This document shows positions 1-4,092 of a stretch of DNA of 5,107 nt, in pieces. Numbering within the stretch: the first letter of the stretch is position 1; each line of letters begins with the position of its first letter. The stretch is from an uncultured Aquabacterium sp. (GTDB lineage Bacteria; Pseudomonadota; Gammaproteobacteria; Burkholderiales; Burkholderiaceae_C). The stretch spans positions 1 to 5,107 of the forward strand of contig CALAKR010000215.1 of assembly GCA_937923225.1 (NCBI GenBank), written 5' to 3'. Under the pieces are notes generated by a model that worked only from the letters and a program-made list of their open reading frames with translations, was not told where the DNA came from and searched no databases. The translations under genes and the position numbers were made by a program.

Positions 1-1401
1 GTATCCCGCGAGGTGATCGCCGATTGCGTCGAGACCTGCGTGGGCGGCCAGTGGATGGACGGCGTGCTCGTGATCGGCGGCTGCGACAAGAACATGCCCG
101 GCGGCATGATGGGCATGCTGCGCGCCAACGTGCCGGCCATCTACGTGTATGGCGGCACCATCCTGCCCGGCCGCTACAAGGGGCAGGACCTGAACATCGT
201 CTCGGTGTTCGAGGCCGTGGGCCAGTTCTCGGCCGGCAAGATGTCCGAAGAGGATTTCTGCGAGATCGAGCGCCGCGCGATTCCCGGCACTGGCTCCTGC
301 GGCGGCATGTACACGGCCAACACGATGTCCTCGGCCTTCGAGGCCCTGGGGATGAGCCTGCCCTATTCGTCCACCATGGCCAATGTCGAGGACGAGAAAA
401 CCGCCAATACCCGGGAAAGCGCACGCGTGCTGGTTGAGGCCATCCGCCGGGACCTCAAGCCGCGCGACATCGTCACCCGGGAATCGATCGAGAATGCCGT
501 CGCCGTGATCATGGCCACCGGCGGATCGACCAACGCGGTGCTGCACTTCCTGGCCATCGCCCACGCCGCCGAGGTGGACTGGACCATCGACGACTTCGAG
601 CGCGTGCGCAAGAAGGTGCCGGTGATCTGCGATCTCAAGCCCTCCGGCAAGTACCTGGCCATCGACCTGCACCGCGCTGGCGGCATCCCCCAGGTGATGA
701 AGGTGCTGCTCAAGGCCGGCCTGCTGCACGGCGACTGCATGACCATCACCGGCAAGACCATCGCTGAAAGCCTGGCCGATGTGCCCGACACGCCGCGCGC
801 CGACCAGGATGTCATCCACGACATCGGCCAGCCGTTGTACGACGAAGGCCACCTGGCGATTCTCAAGGGCAACCTGGCCCCGGAGGGCTGCGTGGCCAAG
901 ATCACGGGCCTGAAGAACCCTGTGATCACGGGCCCGGCCCGGGTGTTCGACGACGAGCAATCGGCCCTGGCCGCCATCATGGCCAATCAGATCCAGGCCG
1001 GTGACGTGATGGTGCTGCGCTACCTGGGCCCCAAGGGTGGCCCCGGCATGCCCGAGATGCTGGCGCCCACTGGCGCACTGATCGGCCAGGGCCTGGGCGA
1101 AAGCGTGGGGCTGATCACCGACGGGCGGTTTTCAGGGGGCACCTGGGGCATGGTGGTGGGGCACGTGGCCCCGGAGGCCGCCGTGGGTGGCGCGATCGCC
1201 CTGGTGCAGGAAGGTGACTCGATCACCATCGACGCACACCAGTTGGTGCTGGCCCTGAACGTGCCGGATGACGAACTGGCCCGCCGCCGGCAGGCCTGGA
1301 CCGCCCCGCCGCCCCGCTACACGCGCGGCGTGCTGGCCAAGTTCGCGTTCAACGCCGCCAGCGCCAGCGCAGGCGCCGTGCTGGACCGTTTCGACGGCTG
1401 A
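1..1401 (+). CDS. ilvD: Dihydroxy-acid dehydratase, 5'-truncated by the window edge
   Basis: This enzyme dehydrates 2,3-dihydroxy-isovalerate and 2,3-dihydroxy-3-methylvalerate to the 2-oxo acids, the third common step of valine/leucine and isoleucine synthesis, in the cytoplasm. The reading frame is open from base 1 and gives 466 residues before TGA. Family members have about 560-620 residues, so roughly 95-150 N-terminal residues, including the first cluster cysteine, lie outside. Visible motifs, counted from base 1, are the IlvD/Edd signature [10 protein letters not shown] (Cys28 for the Fe-S cluster, Asp29 and Lys30 for Mg2+, the Lys carbamylated in relatives), [13 protein letters not shown] (Cys100, cluster), and the second signature [13 protein letters not shown] (Ser378, aligned with the catalytic serine of related sugar-acid dehydratases). 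The spacing C28-C100-S378 fits the family, and the C-terminus ([11 protein letters not shown]...) is intact. Related sugar-acid dehydratases and Edd share the fold, but the NMPGGMMGM and [13 protein letters not shown] wording favours IlvD. No frameshift is seen. Confidence 0.96.
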   Translation, partial: VSREVIADCVETCVGGQWMDGVLVIGGCDKNMPGGMMGMLRANVPAIYVYGGTILPGRYKGQDLNIVSVFEAVGQFSAGKMSEEDFCEIERRAIPGTGSCGGMYTANTMSSAFEALGMSLPYSSTMANVEDEKTANTRESARVLVEAIRRDLKPRDIVTRESIENAVAVIMATGGSTNAVLHFLAIAHAAEVDWTIDDFERVRKKVPVICDLKPSGKYLAIDLHRAGGIPQVMKVLLKAGLLHGDCMTITGKTIAESLADVPDTPRADQDVIHDIGQPLYDEGHLAILKGNLAPEGCVAKITGLKNPVITGPARVFDDEQSALAAIMANQIQAGDVMVLRYLGPKGGPGMPEMLAPTGALIGQGLGESVGLITDGRFSGGTWGMVVGHVAPEAAVGGAIALVQEGDSITIDAHQLVLALNVPDDELARRRQAWTAPPPRYTRGVLAKFAFNAASASAGAVLDRFDG

Positions 1402-1411
1402 CCCAAGCGGC

Positions 1412-1669
1412 TCAGCGTCTGGATTTCTTGGGGCCCATGCCCAGTGCGTCGAGCGCCTTGTCTCGGCGCGCGTCACGCTTGGCATCCACCTTTTCCATGG
1501 CCTTGCGCTGCGTCCAGCCGGACGAATCCGCCCACAGCCACCACAGGATGGCCAGCCCGAAGGGCATCAACAGCAGCCACCAGTCTTCACGCCAGGTCCA
1601 GGCCCCCACGGGACCGATGCCAGCCAGGTTCATGACCAGCATGGCCACGCCAATCACGACAAACCACAT
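1412..1669 (-). CDS. Small Trp-rich membrane protein (TIGR04438-like), unknown function
   Basis: This 85-residue protein has nine tryptophans (positions 2, 24, 26, 30, 31, 43, 44, 46, 52). The N-terminal hydrophobic stretch (about 2-18) and a second one (about 30-47, containing LILLMPFGLA-like residues and WWLW) suggest two membrane segments. They are followed by the conserved-looking ADSSGWTQRKAMEK and a highly charged Lys/Arg/Asp tail (54-85) that is probably cytoplasmic. I recognise the pattern as the 'TIGR04438 family Trp-rich protein' annotated in Burkholderiales; no function is known to me. The ATG at 1669 is chosen over an in-frame start at 1732 because GAGGGAG lies 7 bases upstream and homologues as I recall them begin MW. 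The gene converges with ilvD (10 bp between stops) and diverges from the cytochrome gene. The family call is from memory; that the gene is real is well supported by its RBS, composition and topology. Confidence 0.85.
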   Translation of the reverse strand: MWFVVIGVAMLVMNLAGIGPVGAWTWREDWWLLLMPFGLAILWWLWADSSGWTQRKAMEKVDAKRDARRDKALDALGMGPKKSRR

Positions 1670-1676
1670 ATCACAA

Positions 1677-1683
1677 CTCCCTC
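1677..1683 (-). promoter_or_regulatory. Ribosome binding site that fixes the Trp-rich protein start
   Basis: On the minus strand GAGGGAG is followed by 7 bases and then ATG at 1669. This strong Shine-Dalgarno sequence decides the start; the longer in-frame option at 1732 has no comparable site. Confidence 0.8.
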
Positions 1684-1739
1684 GAATAAGGGTTACCTGG
1701 GCTCCATTGGAACACCGTCTGTCAACCGTCACAGCCCAG

Positions 1740-1751
1740 ATAAACGTTTAT
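1740..1751. repeat. 12-bp perfect palindrome ATAAACGTTTAT upstream of the cytochrome gene
   Basis: The sequence equals its own reverse complement over 12 bases and sits in the divergent spacer about 50 bp before the cytochrome start. It overlaps the 5' part of the best -10 candidate (TATAAA, 1749-1754), a common placement for an operator. It is AT-rich inside GC-rich surroundings. It does not match an FNR/Anr box (TTGAT-N4-ATCAA). The function is inferred from position only. Confidence 0.4.
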
Positions 1752-1754
1752 AAA
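1749..1754 (+). promoter_or_regulatory. Candidate -10 box (TATAAA) for the cytochrome c gene
   Basis: TATAAA is the most AT-rich hexamer in the spacer. The hexamer 17 bp upstream (CCGTCA, 1726-1731) matches the sigma-70 -35 consensus at only three positions, so the promoter is weak, activator-dependent or misassigned. If it is correct, transcription would begin near 1761, exactly at the hairpin at 1761-1775. Confidence 0.3.
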
Positions 1755-1760
1755 GTCGGT

Positions 1761-1775
1761 CTGCATTCAATGCAG
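1761..1775 (+). other. Perfect 6-bp stem-loop in the cytochrome c 5' leader
   Basis: CTGCAT, a 3-base TCA loop, and ATGCAG form a perfect inverted repeat that ends 12 bases before the ribosome binding site. It could be a 5' mRNA stabilising hairpin or a protein-binding half-site pair. The structure is visible directly; its role is inferred. Confidence 0.4.
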
Positions 1776-1787
1776 CCCCTAGAACTG

Positions 1788-1793
1788 AAAGGA
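1788..1793 (+). promoter_or_regulatory. Ribosome binding site of the cytochrome c gene
   Basis: AAAGGA is followed by 9 bases (CGTCCCCCC) and ATG at 1803. The frame is open further upstream, so this site together with the signal peptide that follows decides the start. Confidence 0.7.
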
Positions 1794-1802
1794 CGTCCCC
1801 CC

Positions 1803-2120
1803 ATGAGACTGCTGCTGTCCCCGCTGTTGGTCGGCACTGCCCTGTTGTCCACCCTGAGCCTGCCCGCTCACGCCAACCAGCAACTGGCCCAGAGCAAGGC
1901 CTGCATGGCCTGCCACCAGGTCGACAAGAAGGTGGTTGGCCCCTCCTTCAAGGACATTTCCAAGAAATACGCCGGCAAGAAGGGCGCCGAAGCCCAGCTC
2001 GCCACCAAGGTGCTCAAGGGTGGCGGCGGCGTGTGGGGCACCATGCCCATGCCCGCCAACCCCCAGGTCTCCGAGGCCGAGGCCAAGCAATTGGTCAAGT
2101 GGATCCTGACCCTGAAGTGA
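1803..2120 (+). CDS. Periplasmic mono-haem c-type cytochrome (c551/c552 type)
   Basis: This is a 105-residue class I cytochrome c, predicted to shuttle electrons in the periplasm. Residues 1-24 form a Sec signal peptide (MRLLL, hydrophobic core, then PAHA with likely cleavage before Asn25), leaving a mature protein of about 81 residues, the usual size for c551/c552. The haem site is CMACH (34-38), with His38 as axial ligand. Met83 in GTMPMPANP is the likely second axial ligand, since it aligns with Met61 of Pseudomonas cytochrome c551 (PMPPN). The C-terminal helix SEAEAKQLVKWILTLK is typical. Many lysines surround the haem site, suggesting an acidic redox partner. No reductase or oxidase gene is nearby, so the partner (terminal oxidase, nitrite reductase or peroxidase) cannot be named. 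The gene stands alone, with its own leader and a downstream terminator. Confidence 0.93.
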   Translation: MRLLLSPLLVGTALLSTLSLPAHANQQLAQSKACMACHQVDKKVVGPSFKDISKKYAGKKGAEAQLATKVLKGGGGVWGTMPMPANPQVSEAEAKQLVKWILTLK

Positions 2121-2125
2121 GCCCC

Positions 2126-2142
2126 GGGCAGCTTTCCTGCCC
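2126..2142. repeat. Stem-loop just after the cytochrome c stop
   Basis: GGGCAG-CTTTC-CTGCCC is a perfect 6-bp stem starting six bases after the TGA. It has no T-tract, so it is unlikely to terminate by itself. It may protect the mRNA 3' end or simply be a chance GC inverted repeat. Confidence 0.35.
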
Positions 2143-2150
2143 TCTCATGA

Positions 2151-2180
2151 AAAAAGCCCCGCATCAGCGGGGCTTCTTGT
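2151..2180. terminator. Bidirectional intrinsic terminator between convergent genes
   Basis: AAGCCCCGC (2154-2162), loop ATCA, GCGGGGCTT (2167-2175) forms a 9-bp perfect stem with a tetraloop. On the plus strand it is followed by the T-rich CTTCTTGTT; on the minus strand it is followed by a run of six T. It therefore terminates the cytochrome gene (stop at 2120) and, more strongly, the transporter gene (stop at 2221) arriving from the other side. Confidence 0.88.
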
Positions 2181-2184
2181 TGGG

Positions 2185-2207
2185 TGCCGGCGTGTCGAAC
2201 GCCGGCA
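2185..2207. repeat. 8-bp GC stem-loop just past the transporter stop
   Basis: TGCCGGCG-TGTCGAA-CGCCGGCA is a perfect 8-bp inverted repeat 14 bp beyond the end of the transporter gene. Neither side carries a T-tract. It probably acts as a 3'-end stabilising structure in the transporter mRNA before the true terminator at 2154-2175. Confidence 0.4.
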
Positions 2208-2220
2208 TCGTTCAGCTGAA

Positions 2221-3873
2221 TCAGTCGTTGGCGTAGATGTCCACATCCTTGGTGTCACGCACGAACAGCAGGCCGACCACGAAAGTGATCAGGGCCACGA
2301 TGATCGGGTACCACAGGCCGTTGTAGATGTTGCCGGTCTGCGCCACGATCGCGAAGGCCGTGGTGGGCAGCAGGCCGCCGAACCAGCCGTTGCCGATGTG
2401 GTACGGCAGGCTCATCGAGGTGTAGCGGATGCGGGTCGGGAACATTTCCACCAGCATGGCCGCGATCGGGCCGTACACCATGGTCACGTAGATCACCAAC
2501 AGCGTCAGGATCGCCACCACCACCGGCTTGTTCAGCTTGGCGGGGTCGGCCTTGGCGGGATAGCCGGCTTCCTTGATGGCGGTGGTCACGGCCTTCTTGA
2601 ACTCGGCATCCTTGGCCTTGGCTTCGTCAGCCGGCAGGCCCTTGGAGCTGTAGGACTCGATGACCTTCTCACCCACCTTGATCTGGGCGATGCCGGTGCC
2701 TTCCACGTTCTCGTAGTTCACCGAGTTGCTGGCCAGCACCTGCTTGGCGATGTCGCACGAGCTGGTGAACTTGGCGGTACCCGTCGGGTTGAACTGGAAC
2801 GAGCACTCCGACTGGTTGGCAATCAGCGTCACCGGGGCGTTGGCCTGGGCGTGGGCCAGGTCAGGGTTGGCGGCAGACGTGAGGGCCTTGAACAGCGGGA
2901 AGTAGGTCAGCGCAGCGATCAGGCAGCCTGCCAGGATGATGGGCTTGCGGCCGATCTTGTCCGACAGCGAACCGAACACCACGAAGAAGGGCGTGGCGAT
3001 CAGCAGCGAGATGGCAACCAGGATGTTCGCGGTGGCACCATCGACCTTCAGCGTCTGCGTCAGGAAGAACAGGGCGTAGAACTGGCCCGTGTACCAGACC
3101 ACGGCCTGGCCGGCGACCAGACCCACCAGGGCCAGGATCACGATCTTCAGGTTCTTCCACTGGCCGAACGACTCGGACAGCGGCGCCTTGGAGGTCTTGC
3201 CTTCGGCCTTCATCTTCTTGAAGGCGGGCGATTCATTCATCGACATCCGGATCCACACGCTGATGCCCAGCAGGAACACGGAAACGATGAACGGGATACG
3301 CCAGCCCCAGTCGGCAAAGGCTTCCTCGCCCAGCGCCGTGCGGGTGCCCAGGATCACCAGCAGCGACAGGAACAGACCCAGCGTGGCCGTGGTCTGGATC
3401 CAGGCGGTGTAGGCTCCGCGCTTGCCGTTGGGGGCATGCTCGGCCACGTAGGTGGCGGCACCGCCGTACTCACCGCCCAGCGCCAGGCCTTGCAGCAGAC
3501 GCAGCACGATCAGCACGATGGGGGCCAGCACGCCGATGGAGGCGTAGTTGGGCAGCACGCCCACCAGGAAGGTGGACACGCCCATCAGCAAGATGGTGAC
3601 GAGGAAGGTGTACTTGCGGCCGATCATGTCGCCCAGGCGACCGAAGACCAGTGCGCCGAAGGGCCGCACGATGAAGCCGGCGGCAAAAGCCAGCAGCGCG
3701 AAGATGAACGCGGATGTGGGATCCAGCCCTGCGAAGAACTGTTTGGCGATGATCGCGGCGAGCGACCCGTACAGGTAGAAGTCGTACCACTCGAAGACGG
3801 TACCTAGGCTGGAGGCGAAGATGACCTTCTTCTCCTCCGCCGTCATCGGCGTGTTGGTTGCTGCGTTAGCCAT
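2221..3873 (-). CDS. MFS transporter, metabolite:H+ symporter (MHS) type, with large periplasmic insertion
   Basis: This 550-residue inner-membrane protein is predicted to import a small metabolite with protons. Its MHS-family marks are GTVFEWYDFYLYG (24-36, TM1), MFS motif A GRLGDMIGRKYT (78-89, loop TM2-TM3), RLLQGLALGGEYGGA (125-139, TM4), a second motif A GSLSDKIGRKP (301-311, loop TM8-TM9), and EMFPTRIRYTSMSLPYH (476-492, around TM11). Approximate TMs are 17-43, 54-78, 90-108, 112-133, 155-178, 190-211, 242-270, 280-302, 310-331, 449-474, 489-512 and 518-538. Typical members (ProP, KgtP, ShiA) have about 430-500 residues; here residues 332-448 form a long hydrophilic segment between TM9 and TM10. 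The start has GAGGAG 8 bases upstream. The gene lies 219 bp downstream of acs on the same strand, which hints at a short carboxylate as substrate, but this is inference. The family call is firm and the substrate is unknown. Confidence 0.93.
   Translation of the reverse strand: MANAATNTPMTAEEKKVIFASSLGTVFEWYDFYLYGSLAAIIAKQFFAGLDPTSAFIFALLAFAAGFIVRPFGALVFGRLGDMIGRKYTFLVTILLMGVSTFLVGVLPNYASIGVLAPIVLIVLRLLQGLALGGEYGGAATYVAEHAPNGKRGAYTAWIQTTATLGLFLSLLVILGTRTALGEEAFADWGWRIPFIVSVFLLGISVWIRMSMNESPAFKKMKAEGKTSKAPLSESFGQWKNLKIVILALVGLVAGQAVVWYTGQFYALFFLTQTLKVDGATANILVAISLLIATPFFVVFGSLSDKIGRKPIILAGCLIAALTYFPLFKALTSAANPDLAHAQANAPVTLIANQSECSFQFNPTGTAKFTSSCDIAKQVLASNSVNYENVEGTGIAQIKVGEKVIESYSSKGLPADEAKAKDAEFKKAVTTAIKEAGYPAKADPAKLNKPVVVAILTLLVIYVTMVYGPIAAMLVEMFPTRIRYTSMSLPYHIGNGWFGGLLPTTAFAIVAQTGNIYNGLWYPIIVALITFVVGLLFVRDTKDVDIYAND
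2530..2880 (-). other. Periplasmic insertion domain of the MHS transporter (TM9-TM10 loop)
   Basis: Residues 332-448 of the transporter form about 117 mainly hydrophilic residues where ordinary MHS proteins have a short loop. With a cytoplasmic N-terminus this loop faces the periplasm. It contains two cysteines (Cys357 and Cys373, 16 apart, in SECSF and SSCDI) that could form a disulfide. A probable beta-rich stretch (AQIKVGEKVIESY, 396-408) is followed by a Lys/Ala-rich, probably helical part (ADEAKAKDAEFKKAVTTAIK, 415-434). The frame is uninterrupted and codon use matches the flanks, so it is not a sequencing artefact. I recall similar long MHS proteins in betaproteobacteria but know no function for the loop. 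Confidence 0.7.
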
Positions 3874-3881
3874 GTTGGAAG

Positions 3882-3887
3882 CTCCTC
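3882..3887 (-). promoter_or_regulatory. Ribosome binding site of the MHS transporter
   Basis: On the minus strand GAGGAG is followed by 8 bases (CTTCCAAC) and ATG at 3873. It supports the full 550-residue start. Confidence 0.8.
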
Positions 3888-3900
3888 ATCGTTGCAGGAC

Positions 3901-3917
3901 GAAGGTTTTTGACCTTC
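3901..3917 (-). other. Leader stem-loop proximal to the transporter RBS
   Basis: On the minus strand GAAGGT-CAAAA-ACCTTC forms a perfect 6-bp stem with a 5-base loop, 13 bases upstream of the GAGGAG ribosome binding site. It is close enough to influence initiation, though it does not cover the RBS. Confidence 0.4.
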
Positions 3918-3920
3918 TCA

Positions 3921-3939
3921 ACCCCCAGGTTAGGGGGGT
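3921..3939 (-). other. G/C stem-loop in the transporter leader
   Basis: On the minus strand ACCCCC-CTAACCT-GGGGGT forms a perfect 6-bp stem with a 7-base loop, only three bases before the next hairpin (3901-3917). Alternative pairings exist, for example GGTT following the stem with AACC in its own loop or in the next hairpin, so switching is conceivable but unproven. Confidence 0.4.
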
Positions 3940-3966
3940 CTGTGAACAGATGTAATGAGGGGGAAT

Positions 3967-4013
3967 GCGGATACACCCGGCAAAACCGCACAGATCTCCC
4001 TACGGGTATCCGC
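3967..4013. repeat. Long imperfect inverted repeat with a further direct copy of CGGGTATC
   Basis: GCGGATACACCCG (3967-3979) pairs with CGGGTATCCGC (4003-4013), giving 11 bp with a 2-base bulge around a 23-base loop that contains the palindrome AGATCT (3992-3997). CGGGTATC recurs in direct orientation at 4044-4051, 41 bp from the copy at 4003-4010. The arrangement resembles repeated binding sites of a transcription factor, or one large hairpin. No T-tract follows, so it is not an intrinsic terminator. Confidence 0.45.
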
Positions 4014-4057
4014 CGATTCAGACCATCACCCGAAAAATCGGGCCGGGTATCTACCAA

Positions 4058-4074
4058 GGCAGGCCATCCCTGCC
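4058..4074 (-). other. Stem-loop downstream of the acs stop
   Basis: On the minus strand GGCAGG-GATGG-CCTGCC is a perfect 6-bp stem beginning 18 bases after the acs TGA. It is followed by TTGG rather than a T-run, so it is at best a weak terminator or a 3'-end processing or stability structure. Confidence 0.35.
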
Positions 4075-4092
4075 CATCCCTCTCGCCGTATG

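Larger units (their letters stand above)
3874..4092 (-). promoter_or_regulatory. Repeat-rich spacer between acs and the transporter
   Basis: This 219-bp stretch has no convincing gene. Reading in the transcribed (minus) direction from the acs stop it holds a hairpin (4058-4074), a small AT-looped hairpin (4029-4042), an imperfect long inverted repeat (3967-4013), two consecutive leader hairpins (3921-3939 and 3901-3917) and the RBS. I found no clean sigma-70 promoter on the minus strand. The length and density of repeats favour an independent promoter or mRNA leader for the transporter over simple read-through, without proving it. Confidence 0.5.

Noticed and set aside
363..986. Minus-strand open frame of 207 codons inside ilvD
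   Set aside because: It lies entirely inside a well-supported gene, has Ser/Arg/Thr-rich composition with no recognisable family, and no ribosome binding site was identified.
1720..1725. Perfect TTGACA on the minus strand as -35 of the Trp-rich gene
   Set aside because: No acceptable -10 hexamer lies 16-18 bp downstream; the nearest AT-rich candidates are more than 20 bp away.
1670..1732. 21-residue N-terminal extension of the Trp-rich protein
   Set aside because: The added residues are polar and unlike a membrane protein start, and the strong GAGGGAG site fixes the ATG at 1669.
1428..1802. Upstream extension of the cytochrome frame
   Set aside because: The frame is open, but it runs antisense through the Trp-rich gene and would bury the signal peptide. 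The ATG at 1803 has an RBS and is followed directly by a good Sec signal.
2398..3807. Long open frame on the plus strand (469 codons)
   Set aside because: It is antisense to the transporter. The translation is a monotonous Gly/His/Gln/Asp-rich sequence with no domain, a typical by-product of GC-rich third positions in the real gene.
4029..4042. CCCGA-AAAA-TCGGG hairpin as an intrinsic terminator for acs
   Set aside because: The T-run seen on the minus strand lies in the loop, not after the stem, and the stem is only 5 bp.
3866..4057. Possible 63-codon leader peptide on the minus strand overlapping the transporter start
   Set aside because: It starts with TTG without a ribosome binding site, and its Pro/Arg-rich translation follows the repeats rather than any protein pattern. 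Its overlap with the transporter ATG is probably coincidental.
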